A stretch of DNA of 64,000 nucleotides from positions 20,254-84,253 of the forward strand of contig NZ_BPRE01000020.1 in assembly GCF_022179765.1 (NCBI RefSeq), written 5' to 3'. Shown one piece after another: positions 16,601-25,858 of the stretch; the stretch's first letter is position 1; each line of letters starts with the position of its first letter. Source of the stretch: Methylorubrum suomiense (GTDB taxonomy: Bacteria; Pseudomonadota; Alphaproteobacteria; Rhizobiales; Beijerinckiaceae). Both the position numbers and the translations under genes were made by a program. The notes under the pieces were generated by a model that was not told where the DNA came from, made no database searches, and saw only the letters and a list, made by a program, of their open reading frames with translations.

Positions 16601-19600
16601 TGGGGCTCGCACTCAAGGGCCGCAAGTCGACCTCCGGGTCGAGCAAGAAGGCCACGCGCCACGACGACAGCCTGTTCGGTCAGGACACCGTCGAGCTGCT
16701 GCTTGGCGTGTCCGAGGGGCCGATCTTCGGCCTCATGGACGGCGCCTCGTCGTTCTACGTCGGCGACGTGCCACTGCTCGATAAGGCGAGCCAGGCCCCG
16801 AACATCTCGAACTTCGAGCTGCGGGTCTTCAAGGGCACCAACCCCGCCGACAGCATCAAGCTGAACCTCGGCGGCAGTGCCTCGACGAAGAACGTCGGGC
16901 TCGAACTGCGCACGCCGGGCCAGTCGGTCGTGGTCCAGTGCGACAAGACCCAGATCGATTACCTCGACCTGCGCTTCGTCGTGCAGCGCCTGCTGTCCGT
17001 GACCTCGGAAGGCGGCGAGTTCCCCACCGACGTCCAGGTCAAGGTCGAGGTCAAGCCGCGCTCCTCGGCGACCTGGCAGATCCCGTTCGACAACGCGCAG
17101 CCTCCGCCGGTCGAAAACAGCTCCGGCTCCTCGACCTTCCGTCCGAGCACCACCACCCCCGGCACGCTGGTCAACGACGCCTACCGCGAGACCTACATCC
17201 AGACCTCGGCCCCGGCCGGCGCCAAGGCGCGCGGGGCGATGTGGTTCAACAACGCCACGGCGAAGTGGACGCCCCGGATCTGGAACGGTGCCAACTGGGT
17301 GGCGCCGACCAATCTGACTGCGGCGGTGCGCTCCGGCTACGACATCTGGACCTGGCTCGACTTCGACGGCGCCCTGCGCACGGCCTGGTTCTCCCCGGCC
17401 GGCAACGCGCCGCCTCCCGGCACTCTGGCCAGGGGCGACTTCCTGCTGACGCCGGCCTCGGGGGAGCAGGTCTACAGCTACAACGACACGGCCTGGGTCG
17501 GCTTCCAGACCTGGGGGCAGCCGCAGCAGGCCGCTCCCGGCATCCTGCCGATCAACGGCCTGACGCGCTCGACCTATCCGAAGGAGTATCGGATCCCGGT
17601 CGCGCGGATCAACGAGCCCTACGACGTGCGGATCACCCGCATTTCGCCGGCCTCGACGAAGGACGTCTTCCGGGACATCACGTTTGAGAGCGTGCAGGAG
17701 GTCAACCGGGACGCGGTCTCGTTCCCGGACCTCGCCGTCGCCTGGCTGACGATCAAGGCCACCGACACCTTCACGTCGCTCCCCGATTTCACTGGCATCT
17801 ATCGGGGTCTCGTGATCCCGGTGCCGACGAACTACACCTTCGACGAGACGACCAAATCCGGCAAGTACACCGGCATCTGGGACGGCTCGTTCAAGATGGC
17901 GTACACCAATAATCCTGCGTGGCACGCCTACAACTTCATCATGAACTCGCGGTACGGCAAGAATGCCTACTACCCCGAGGTCGCCGACAAGTGGGACTAC
18001 TACGCTTTCGGCCAGCATTGCGACGCGCACCAGCTGCGCTTCAACGAGTACATCACCGAGCCGCGCTCGATCAACGAGCTGGTCAACTACATCGTCGGGA
18101 TCGCGGGCGGCCGGTATGTCGAGCGCGGTGACGGCTACTCGACCGTCATCTGGGACGCCGACGACCAGGTGGCTCAGGCGATCTTCGCGCCCGAGAACAC
18201 GCAGGAAGGCGCGTTCACTTACAGCTTCACCGATTGGACTGAGCAAAAGAACGACTTCAAGGTTTCGTTCAAGAACCCGGAATTGAACTATCGCGAGGAC
18301 CGGGTTCGGGTCTTCGACAAGAACAACATCGAGGTCAACGGGCGCAACCCCGAGGAGTTCGTGGCGGTCGGCTGCCGCGATCCCGAGGAGGCGGTCAAGC
18401 GCGGCCGGCTGCGGCTGGCAACCTCGCTCACCGAGCGCATCATCGTCTCGTTCAAGACGAACCGCATCGGCCGCTACCTGATGCCGTTCCAGGTGATCCT
18501 GATCGCCGACGATCAGTCGACGAACGTCATCTCCGGCCGCATCGCCCACGAGAACGGCTCGCCGGCCGGCACGACCCGGCTGCCGCTGCGCGACCAGATC
18601 TATCTGGAAGCGGGGATCACCTACAGCGTCCAGTTCACCATCTCGGACGGGAACGGGGGCCTGAAGGTCGTCACCTATCCGCTGACGGTGACCACACCCG
18701 GCCTTCAGAACCAGCTGGTCCTGTCGCAGGCCCTGGCCGAGGCGCTGCCCGAGTTCGCTGTCTTCTCCATCGGCACGCCCAAGGCGTTCCGCATCACCGG
18801 CATCGATCCCGACGACGAAGATCCTGACGTCGTCGACATCACTGCCATCGAGGTGAACCGCCTGAAGTGGGCCTTCGTCGACGGTAAGGTCGAGCTGCGC
18901 GACATCATGGGCGTGCAGACCGGCCCGCTGTCGAAGTTCGTCTACGCGCCGGCCGGTGCCCGCATCACGCCCGAGGTCAACGCGGCCGGGCAGATCTCCC
19001 TGGTCACGACCTGGCAGCCGTCCGAGACCAAGCTCATCCGCGGCTACCGGGTCTACCAGTCGCTCAACGGCCGGCCGATGGAGCTGGTCTACGAGGGCGA
19101 CCAGACGACCTACCGGCTCGAACGGCCGGAGGCCGGCACCTACATCCAGTCCATCGTCGCGGTGGGCCTGGACGGCACGACTGAGAGCGCGCCGGTCACC
19201 GTCCAGTACATCGTCGCCAACGGCACCTCGCTGCGCTCCGTCGCCCCGCCGACGAACCTGCGCCTGGTCGATGAGCCCGAGGCGCCGATCTTCCGCGCCA
19301 TCGATCCGCGCTTCACCTGGGACGCATCGAGCGATCCCCTGGTGACGAAGTACCGGGTCGAGGTGCTGAGCCCGGCCAACGGGGTCGTCCACGGCGAGAC
19401 GATCTCGAACGACCTGCAGTTCACCTACAGCCTGGCTGCCAACCGCGCCGACAACGGCGGCACGCCGCTGCGCCAGTTCACCGTGCGCGTGCGCTCCATC
19501 GACGTGACCGGCAACCTGTCGGACCCGATCACCCTCGTTGTCAGCCACCCGCCGCCGGCCATCCTCCCGTTCAGCCTCGACGCCGTCAGCGAGACCGTGT

Positions 19601-22600
19601 TCGTCACCACGGCTCTGCCCGCGGGTGACTGGGCCGGCACGCTGGTGTGGATGGAGAAGGCCTCGGGCTTCAACCCTCTCACCACCACGCCGAAGGTCGA
19701 CGCCCGCGCGAGCTTCTTTCCGCTGCCGGCGACGACCGAGACGACCTACTACGTTCGCGTGGCGGCCTACGACAGCTACGGCAAGACCGGGCTCAACTAC
19801 GCGCCCGAGCAGACGATCACGGCCACCAACAAGCTGTTCGATCCCTACCCGCCCGCGCGGCCGGGCAAGCCGGCGCTGACCACGGGCACCGAGCTTGGTC
19901 CCGACGGCACGATCCAGTCGTTCGTGAGGGCTGTCGTCCCCGCCGTCACCAGCGACAACCTCGCGCTCTACGAGATCGCCTGGCAGATCGGGAGCGGCGA
20001 CTGGGAGCGCCGGAGGTACGACACGAACACCGCGACCATGCGCGGCTTCCTGCCGGCGACCGTGGTGAACGTGAAGGCGCTCTCCATCTCGAAGGCGGGG
20101 ATCGCGTCGAGCTACTCGGACGTGGCGACGATCACCACGACCAAGAACCTCGTCGCTCCGGCCAACCCGACGTCGGCCGCGGTCACCGCCGGCTTCGAGC
20201 GCGCGATCATCACCTGGACCGCGCCGACCAACGTCGACCTCGCCGTCGTCGAGGTGTGGGGCTTCGACGGCTCGTCGAGCGCGGCTGCGCCGCCCTCGGG
20301 CTCGCGCCTGATCGGCACCGCTCCGAAGGGCCAGACCCAGTTCTGGGACACCCTGCCGACCGAGGGCAGCCGGACCTACTGGCTGCGCTCGCGCAACACC
20401 TCCGACGTCGTGTCGACGTCCTACGTCCGCGCGGGTGTTGGCACCTCAGCCGCGATCCAGGGTGCGCAGCTCGCCGCCGGGATCGTGGACGCAACCAAGT
20501 TCGCCTCCGATCTTGCGGTGCCGAAGGTCGTCTCGGTCCTGCCGACGACGCGGACGGGCGCCTTCGTCACCCTGGCGAGCGACGGCAAGCTCTACAGCTG
20601 GGACGCCGCTCAGGGAAAGTACGTCACCCAGACGTTCAACGTCGCCGACATCAAGGGGCTGAAGGCCGACCAGATCGTCAGCGTGAATGCGTCGGCCCTC
20701 TCTGGCCAGATCGTGGCAGGCCAGCTCGCCAACGCCGCGGTCACGCTCGCCAACTTCGCCGACGGCCTTCAGCCCATCGTGGACGTCTCCGTGCTTCCGG
20801 CGACGGCCGACTACACCGGCTCGAAGGTCGTTCGGCTCACCACGGACGGGAAGCTCTACCGGCTCGTCAGCGGAGCGTGGACGGCGGCTGTCCCGGCCGC
20901 CGACATCACGGGCCAGATCGTCGGCACCCAGATCACGAACCGCGGGATCACGACCGAGAAGATCGCGGCAGGTGCAATCACCTCGAACGAGATCCGCGGC
21001 AACACCATCACCGCCAACGAGCTGGCGGCCGGGTCGGTCATCGCCGACAAGATCGCGGCCTACGCCATTTCCGCCCGCAAGATCATGCTGGGCGCCACCT
21101 CGGCCAACCTGATCCCGGTCGGCGAGTTTCAGGAGCGGCTGTCAGGCTGGACCCAGCCTGAGACGAGCCAGTTCCAGATTGCCGGCATCGGTCCCACCGG
21201 CACGCCGTTCGTGCGCCTGGACCGCGGCTCCCCGACCGGCCCGAGCCTGAACATCTCCACGCTCGGCACCGAGCTGATGCCCGTGCCCCAGGGGACGACG
21301 CTGGCCGTCGCGCTCTGGGTGCGTGGGTCTGCGGCGACCGCGGTCTCGGGGATGCGGGTTCGCCTCCACTGGTATGACAACACCAAGGCCGTGCTGAGCC
21401 CGTCCTTTACGGACGCTTTTGCTGAGAACACCCCCGTCACCACGGGTTGGACCCAGATCGCTAAGCAGATCACGACGCCGAGCACTGCGGCGTTCATGCG
21501 GTTTCAGCTCTACCACCACACCGAGAGCAACGTCCAATTCTTGGACTTTGCTTCGATTGCGATCCGCCGCACGACTGGCGTGACCCTGATCGAAGACGGC
21601 GCGATCACGACGGACAAGATCTTCGCCAACGCCGTCGTGGCTGGCAAGATCGCGGCCGACGCGATCACCGCGCGCGAGATCCTGGCCCGCTCGATCACGG
21701 CGGCCGAGATCCAGGCTGGCACGATCACCGGCAACGAGATCAGGGCGGGGTCGATCTCGGCCGACCGCCTCGTCGCCAACTCGATCACGGCAGCACAGAT
21801 CCAGGCCGGCGCCATCGGGGCCGACCAGATCGCGGCCGGCGCCATCATCGCAGACAAAATCGGTGTCGGGCTTACGACCGGCAACCTGATTTGGAATTCG
21901 GATCTCGCCATCGACGGCTGGTACAGTTCCGTCGGCGGCAACCAGTCCGGCACGAGCATCAACCTACGGGCCGCCTCTGAAAGCTACGCTGTTGCGGGCA
22001 CGCGCGCTTCGATCCAACTTTACAATGGGTCTGCGACGGCAGGCAATATCTCCTACTTCAATCTGAACTTCCCCAACGCAAGCAACGGCAAGGATAATCT
22101 ATTTCCGATCCAGGGCAGCAAGACTTACGAGTTCTTTTCCTATCTGTCCACCCATCGGTGCCAGGGATACATTCAGGCTCACTTCCACGACGGCAGTAAC
22201 TTCCTGCCGGCTGTCAGCAGCAATGTCATCGACAACGTGCCGGGCTCCGGTGCGCCGAACGACACCTGGCGCGCGCGCCTGAAGGCTACGGCTCCGGCCA
22301 CTGCCAAGTTCGTCCTGCTGCGTGTGGTGCAGACCTTCACCACCACGAACGTCGCCAACGGCGCCTTCCTGATTGCGTCGGGCTTCTACCTGGGCGTCGT
22401 ACCGACGGGCACCCCGGCAGGGGTGTACTCCGACTACGTCCCGCAGAGCGCCACCATCATCACAGGCGGCGCGCTTGCTGCCAATTCGATCACCGCGCGC
22501 GAGATCCGCGCCGGCTCGATCACGACCGACCTGCTTCAGGCCGGGCAGATCAACGTCGACACCATCGCGGCCAACGGCAGCATCTCGGCCGCGAAGCTCA

Positions 22601-23574
22601 AGGCCGACGTACTCACGGTCGGCAACATCACGATCACGGGCGGGACGAAGCTGTCGTCCTGGGCCACTGGCACGCAGATCAACGGCGGTGCCATCGCGGC
22701 CAACACAATCACGGCTGAGCGCCTCGACATCCGCAGCCGTGGCGTGCAGGCCGTCAACCTGTCCTTCGAGGTCGACAAGAAGACGAAGACGGTCAGCTGG
22801 AACGCCGGCCACATCCTCTACACCAACGACGCTGGTGGGTACGGGCAGAACAACCCCGTTGCGGGTTCGGCCACCTTCAGCGGCTACGGCTGGATCGTCT
22901 GGGTCAAGGGCGAAGACCGGCTCATCGGGACGGCCGATGCCTCGCCGTACATGGCGAACCCGAACGCCGTCATCATGGCGACCTTCGACGGCGCTGCTGG
23001 CCTCAACGTCATCAATGGCGGCGTCATCATTGACGGCACCCGGATCTCGGCTGGCACGATCACGGCCAGCCAGATCGCCGCCAACGCGATCCAGACCGTC
23101 CACTTGGCCGCGAACAGCATCAACGGCGACCGCATCACCGCGGGTACACTGTCGGTGGACAAACTCGCGGCCGGCACGATCACGGCCGGAGTGGTTCAGA
23201 TCGGCCCGAACAACGGGCAGGGCATCCTTGTGATGGAGGCTCCGGGCAACCGCGCGGGGCGCCTCTACTGCCGCGACTTCAACGGCAACCTCCGGGGGAT
23301 GTTCGGCTACATCGGGGATTTCTCCGGGGTCGCGAACGACTTCGGCCTGCTCATGTGGAATGCGGCTGGTCAGCAGATCCTCACCACCTCGGGGCTCGGG
23401 CCCAACACCGTCAGTGACGTGCAGGTCTCCTCGCTCTCGGCCAGCAAGATCGTCACGAACAGCCTGTCGGCGCTGAGCGCCAACCTGGGGACGGTCACGG
23501 CCGGTCGAGCTCAGTCGAGCGACGGTAAGTTCGTCATCGATTTCGACAATAAGTTCATCGAGATGTTCGACTGA
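16600..23574 (+). CDS. Tail tip / host-specificity protein J-like
   Basis: 2324 residues. An N-terminal tail-hub part carries an inserted domain (~185-330, rich in Trp/Asn); a phage-tail_3-like core lies around 430-560; fibronectin III-like domains span ~783-1290; and the remainder alternates 'I-T-A-x-x-I-x-A-G-x-I' helical-bundle repeats (~1450-1496, 1667-1754, 1957-2004, 2148-2197) with galactose-binding-like beta domains (~1505-1665, 1760-1955). It ends in FVIDFDNKFIEMFD. It probably forms the tail tip and contacts the receptor. Base composition drops around 21890-22160, which suggests exchange of a receptor module. Confidence 0.9.
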   Translation: MGLALKGRKSTSGSSKKATRHDDSLFGQDTVELLLGVSEGPIFGLMDGASSFYVGDVPLLDKASQAPNISNFELRVFKGTNPADSIKLNLGGSASTKNVGLELRTPGQSVVVQCDKTQIDYLDLRFVVQRLLSVTSEGGEFPTDVQVKVEVKPRSSATWQIPFDNAQPPPVENSSGSSTFRPSTTTPGTLVNDAYRETYIQTSAPAGAKARGAMWFNNATAKWTPRIWNGANWVAPTNLTAAVRSGYDIWTWLDFDGALRTAWFSPAGNAPPPGTLARGDFLLTPASGEQVYSYNDTAWVGFQTWGQPQQAAPGILPINGLTRSTYPKEYRIPVARINEPYDVRITRISPASTKDVFRDITFESVQEVNRDAVSFPDLAVAWLTIKATDTFTSLPDFTGIYRGLVIPVPTNYTFDETTKSGKYTGIWDGSFKMAYTNNPAWHAYNFIMNSRYGKNAYYPEVADKWDYYAFGQHCDAHQLRFNEYITEPRSINELVNYIVGIAGGRYVERGDGYSTVIWDADDQVAQAIFAPENTQEGAFTYSFTDWTEQKNDFKVSFKNPELNYREDRVRVFDKNNIEVNGRNPEEFVAVGCRDPEEAVKRGRLRLATSLTERIIVSFKTNRIGRYLMPFQVILIADDQSTNVISGRIAHENGSPAGTTRLPLRDQIYLEAGITYSVQFTISDGNGGLKVVTYPLTVTTPGLQNQLVLSQALAEALPEFAVFSIGTPKAFRITGIDPDDEDPDVVDITAIEVNRLKWAFVDGKVELRDIMGVQTGPLSKFVYAPAGARITPEVNAAGQISLVTTWQPSETKLIRGYRVYQSLNGRPMELVYEGDQTTYRLERPEAGTYIQSIVAVGLDGTTESAPVTVQYIVANGTSLRSVAPPTNLRLVDEPEAPIFRAIDPRFTWDASSDPLVTKYRVEVLSPANGVVHGETISNDLQFTYSLAANRADNGGTPLRQFTVRVRSIDVTGNLSDPITLVVSHPPPAILPFSLDAVSETVFVTTALPAGDWAGTLVWMEKASGFNPLTTTPKVDARASFFPLPATTETTYYVRVAAYDSYGKTGLNYAPEQTITATNKLFDPYPPARPGKPALTTGTELGPDGTIQSFVRAVVPAVTSDNLALYEIAWQIGSGDWERRRYDTNTATMRGFLPATVVNVKALSISKAGIASSYSDVATITTTKNLVAPANPTSAAVTAGFERAIITWTAPTNVDLAVVEVWGFDGSSSAAAPPSGSRLIGTAPKGQTQFWDTLPTEGSRTYWLRSRNTSDVVSTSYVRAGVGTSAAIQGAQLAAGIVDATKFASDLAVPKVVSVLPTTRTGAFVTLASDGKLYSWDAAQGKYVTQTFNVADIKGLKADQIVSVNASALSGQIVAGQLANAAVTLANFADGLQPIVDVSVLPATADYTGSKVVRLTTDGKLYRLVSGAWTAAVPAADITGQIVGTQITNRGITTEKIAAGAITSNEIRGNTITANELAAGSVIADKIAAYAISARKIMLGATSANLIPVGEFQERLSGWTQPETSQFQIAGIGPTGTPFVRLDRGSPTGPSLNISTLGTELMPVPQGTTLAVALWVRGSAATAVSGMRVRLHWYDNTKAVLSPSFTDAFAENTPVTTGWTQIAKQITTPSTAAFMRFQLYHHTESNVQFLDFASIAIRRTTGVTLIEDGAITTDKIFANAVVAGKIAADAITAREILARSITAAEIQAGTITGNEIRAGSISADRLVANSITAAQIQAGAIGADQIAAGAIIADKIGVGLTTGNLIWNSDLAIDGWYSSVGGNQSGTSINLRAASESYAVAGTRASIQLYNGSATAGNISYFNLNFPNASNGKDNLFPIQGSKTYEFFSYLSTHRCQGYIQAHFHDGSNFLPAVSSNVIDNVPGSGAPNDTWRARLKATAPATAKFVLLRVVQTFTTTNVANGAFLIASGFYLGVVPTGTPAGVYSDYVPQSATIITGGALAANSITAREIRAGSITTDLLQAGQINVDTIAANGSISAAKLKADVLTVGNITITGGTKLSSWATGTQINGGAIAANTITAERLDIRSRGVQAVNLSFEVDKKTKTVSWNAGHILYTNDAGGYGQNNPVAGSATFSGYGWIVWVKGEDRLIGTADASPYMANPNAVIMATFDGAAGLNVINGGVIIDGTRISAGTITASQIAANAIQTVHLAANSINGDRITAGTLSVDKLAAGTITAGVVQIGPNNGQGILVMEAPGNRAGRLYCRDFNGNLRGMFGYIGDFSGVANDFGLLMWNAAGQQILTTSGLGPNTVSDVQVSSLSASKIVTNSLSALSANLGTVTAGRAQSSDGKFVIDFDNKFIEMFD

Positions 23575-24014
23575 TGAGTTCACGTGCGGTCATCGGCTCC
23601 CACCCCATTACGAAAGAAATGGGGGCGTGGATCGCCAAGCAGGGCTATGACTGTCGATCTGACGATAGGTCAGATCGCAACAAGTTTCTGCTGTCGACGA
23701 GCTTTACGGGTAGCAAGCCCTTCCGGCTGATCCGGGCCGGGGTCATTGCGTCCAACACCCCCATCTTTCTACCAGCAGCACTGGCTGATCTGGGGGGCGA
23801 GCCCATGCTTACTTATCGGGTCATGACCAGCAGCACTTCCGAGCGCGCCAATGCCTACTACGGCTCGGAGAACGACGGTCAGGGCGGCTCCTACAGCGGC
23901 ACTGAGTTCCTGAACCGGCTGTTCGACGGCAACCCGGCCTACTTTTTGATCCAACAGAATGGCAACCCGGGCAACACGAGCTTCCAGCTTCGCTACATGG
24001 TAGCGCTCATCTGA
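23574..24014 (+). CDS. Tip-associated cassette protein 1
   Basis: 146 residues, starting in the TGATG overlap with the J-like gene. First of three consecutive genes of nearly equal length (441, 438, 435 bp), each with a beta-rich look and a hydrophobic last strand (here RYMVALI). Codon use is less GC-rich than in the structural genes upstream. Function unknown; a receptor-binding or fibre-accessory role is inferred from position. Confidence 0.6.
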   Translation: MSSRAVIGSHPITKEMGAWIAKQGYDCRSDDRSDRNKFLLSTSFTGSKPFRLIRAGVIASNTPIFLPAALADLGGEPMLTYRVMTSSTSERANAYYGSENDGQGGSYSGTEFLNRLFDGNPAYFLIQQNGNPGNTSFQLRYMVALI

Positions 24015-24451
24015 TGGCCAAGCGCCTTTCTCACCGCCCGAACTTCTTCAAGATCTCCCGGCCTGGTGTCGATGTTGATACGGCAGCCGAGAAGGATCTG
24101 CTGATCTCGCTCGGGGCCCGCAACGCGCAGATCATTCAGCGCGGCTTCATCCCGTTGTCAGCTGGCACCGAGACCCGTGGCAACACACCGGCTACGTCGG
24201 GACTGAGTACCTGGGTCTTCAACGTGCCCTTCCCAGCTCAGGCAACGGAGCCGGACTTCTATTGCATCATGTTGGAGCGTAACAATCTCGATACCTCCAA
24301 GCAGAACCAAGCCTTCCCGCCGACCCAGGACGTTGTATTCGGCAAGAACAGTGTCCAAATCACCTTCTACGGTTCCAACGGAGGGTTCTCCGGTTCACGG
24401 ACCTACGTGGGCTTGATCTACATCCTGCTCCGCAAAAGGCTCGGCTCCTGA
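24014..24451 (+). CDS. Tip-associated cassette protein 2
   Basis: 145 residues, again coupled by TGATG. It has a mixed N-terminus (RPNFFKISRPGVDV), Thr/Ser/Asn-rich middle strands and a hydrophobic C-terminal strand followed by a basic end (LIYILLRKRLGS). The resemblance to its neighbours is in length and layout; I cannot align them convincingly by eye. Confidence 0.6.
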   Translation: MAKRLSHRPNFFKISRPGVDVDTAAEKDLLISLGARNAQIIQRGFIPLSAGTETRGNTPATSGLSTWVFNVPFPAQATEPDFYCIMLERNNLDTSKQNQAFPPTQDVVFGKNSVQITFYGSNGGFSGSRTYVGLIYILLRKRLGS

Positions 24452-24885
24452 TGTATTTCAATATGAAGGGGTTCGACTTCCTGCGGCTGCAGTCTGGCGG
24501 TACTGCAGCCATCGCTGATCCACTCGATCCCGCGGTGCTGTTCTCCGGTGCCTATGAGGATGGCCAAGGCCTATTCTATCAGCAGGAGGTGAATAGCCTC
24601 GGGGTCGCGAATAGTAAGAGCTACGTCATCAATTTCAGCAAGACGTTTGCTAGAACCCCGATGGTGTTCGGCACGCTGAGACTGACCCAGCCCTGCACTC
24701 AAAGCGGAAGGACGTGGTTCAACGCTGGCGAATGTCTTGCGCCTTGCTCGTATCGGCGACAGCCCTTCAACTCCGTACCTCAAACCGACTGGGGATTTTA
24801 TTGGACGGCGGACACGACCAGCTTGGGCCTCGTCGTCAGTGGCTTCGCCGGGATCGCCTCCTTCCTTGTACTGGAAATCGCATGA
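24451..24885 (+). CDS. Tip-associated cassette protein 3
   Basis: 144 residues, third of the series, coupled by TGATG to the previous gene and by ATGA to the next. It has two Cys close together (ECLAPC) and a hydrophobic last strand (SFLVLEIA). Codon use includes many A/T-ending codons, unlike the head genes, which suggests recent acquisition with its two neighbours. Confidence 0.6.
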   Translation: MYFNMKGFDFLRLQSGGTAAIADPLDPAVLFSGAYEDGQGLFYQQEVNSLGVANSKSYVINFSKTFARTPMVFGTLRLTQPCTQSGRTWFNAGECLAPCSYRRQPFNSVPQTDWGFYWTADTTSLGLVVSGFAGIASFLVLEIA

Positions 24886-25613
24886 GCACCTTCGTCCGTT
24901 ACGATCCCGTCTTCCTCAACCTGATCGGCACCGAGAGCGGGGCCAACCCGGCCGCGTTGCGTCAGGTGCTGAAGGATCACGGCGTCGCGTTCGTCGAGAC
25001 CGACACCCTTCCGGCCCCGATGGAGACCCTGTTCGTCGAGGACGGGGAGTTCTACCTGCGCGAAGAGCTGCCGGAGGAAAGCCGCCCCGCCGACATGCAC
25101 TACGCGGTGGCGGCGAGCGTCCCTAAGATCCCGCTGCCGGACGACGGTGTGACGGAGCCCGCAGCAGGTACGCCGCTGCCCTCGGGCGAGACCCATGTGC
25201 GGGTGCGCGCCCCGAGGTATCTGGACCACTACTTCACGATCCACGTTTGGACAGCCGAGGACGTGAAGCGGCAGCTGCTGGCCTTCGCGGCGAACCGGCG
25301 GTGGGAGCTGATGCAGCTCGGCGCCGACTGGCGCGGGCACCGGGTGGCCACCGACGACGTGTCTCAGAGCCGGATGACCAGCGCGGTCCTCGCCGGCCAG
25401 ATGCTGCCGGACTGGCAGACGGTGTGGCAGTTCCTCGACGGCAGCTCGGCCCTGGTGAAGATGCCCGAGATGATCGAGATCGCCATGGCGGCCCAGGCGC
25501 GCGTCAACGAACTGTTCGTCCTCTACGATGGCGTCAAGAACAAGATCAACGACGGGACTTACACGCGCACAGAAGAAGTAGAAGCGGCTATGACCGCCGA
25601 GGCGAGTTCCTAA
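24882..25613 (+). CDS. Tail fibre assembly-like protein (DUF4376-like)
   Basis: 243 residues from the ATG of the ATGA overlap. The C-terminal ~110 residues follow the DUF4376 pattern: a strand with HRVATDDVSQSRM, then TVWQFLDGSSALVKM, then a helix with MAAQARVNELF. Proteins of this type are found next to tail-fibre genes and are thought to help fibre folding or attachment. The N-terminal half is acidic and not recognised. GC content returns to the phage norm. Confidence 0.65.
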   Translation: MSTFVRYDPVFLNLIGTESGANPAALRQVLKDHGVAFVETDTLPAPMETLFVEDGEFYLREELPEESRPADMHYAVAASVPKIPLPDDGVTEPAAGTPLPSGETHVRVRAPRYLDHYFTIHVWTAEDVKRQLLAFAANRRWELMQLGADWRGHRVATDDVSQSRMTSAVLAGQMLPDWQTVWQFLDGSSALVKMPEMIEIAMAAQARVNELFVLYDGVKNKINDGTYTRTEEVEAAMTAEASS

Positions 25614-25624
25614 CTCTTAGGAAC
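25606..25624. promoter_or_regulatory. Palindrome family 3, copy 2 (ahead of lysis genes)
   Basis: GTTCCTAA-CTC-TTAGGAAC, same arms and 3-nt spacer as the copy at 5973. It overlaps the stop of the fibre-assembly gene and lies 5 nt upstream of a candidate -35 box, matching the geometry at the tail-tube promoter. Confidence 0.75.
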
Positions 25625-25629
25625 TAACC

Positions 25630-25658
25630 TTCAAGCTGCTAGTAGCAAAGCCTATATC
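25630..25658 (+). promoter_or_regulatory. Candidate promoter for lysis operon
   Basis: TTCAAG, a 17-nt spacer and TATATC, 26 nt ahead of the small gene at 25685. The -10 is fair, the -35 weak. A weak -35 with a protein site just upstream is what an activated promoter looks like. Confidence 0.4.
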
Positions 25659-25684
25659 CGGGAATGTCCCGCGAGAAGGCAATC

Positions 25685-25858
25685 ATGGCTTACGGCACGC
25701 AGTCGGATCGACTGCGCGCTGCTGCCATGGCAAGGCTGGCTGGCAAGTCGACCAGCGAGTGGCTGCTTGGCCTGATCCGGGAGAACTACGCCGCCGTCTA
25801 CGGCGACGCGCCCCCGGAGAACCTCGATGTCGGCAGAAACCAGCGTCGTGCGCCTTGA
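25685..25858 (+). CDS. Small helical protein, possible RHH relative
   Basis: 57 residues from the ATG preceded by GAGAAGG (an in-frame ATG 21 nt upstream lacks a ribosome site). Residues 3-35 contain two predicted helices, the second reading KSTSEWLLGLIRENY, which resembles the second helix of Arc-type proteins, but the leading beta-strand is not obvious. It overlaps the endolysin start by 32 bp and follows the family 3 palindrome. It may be a truncated regulator or a lysis-timing protein. Confidence 0.55.
   Translation: MAYGTQSDRLRAAAMARLAGKSTSEWLLGLIRENYAAVYGDAPPENLDVGRNQRRAP

Noticed and set aside
16555..19548. Very long open frame (997 codons) on the - strand inside the J-like gene
   Set aside because: It is antisense to a well-supported tail gene, has Arg/Val/Asp-rich composition from GC-rich third positions, and no ribosome site. 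The same applies to long antisense frames at 10141-12327, 28575-30857 and 46493-49390.
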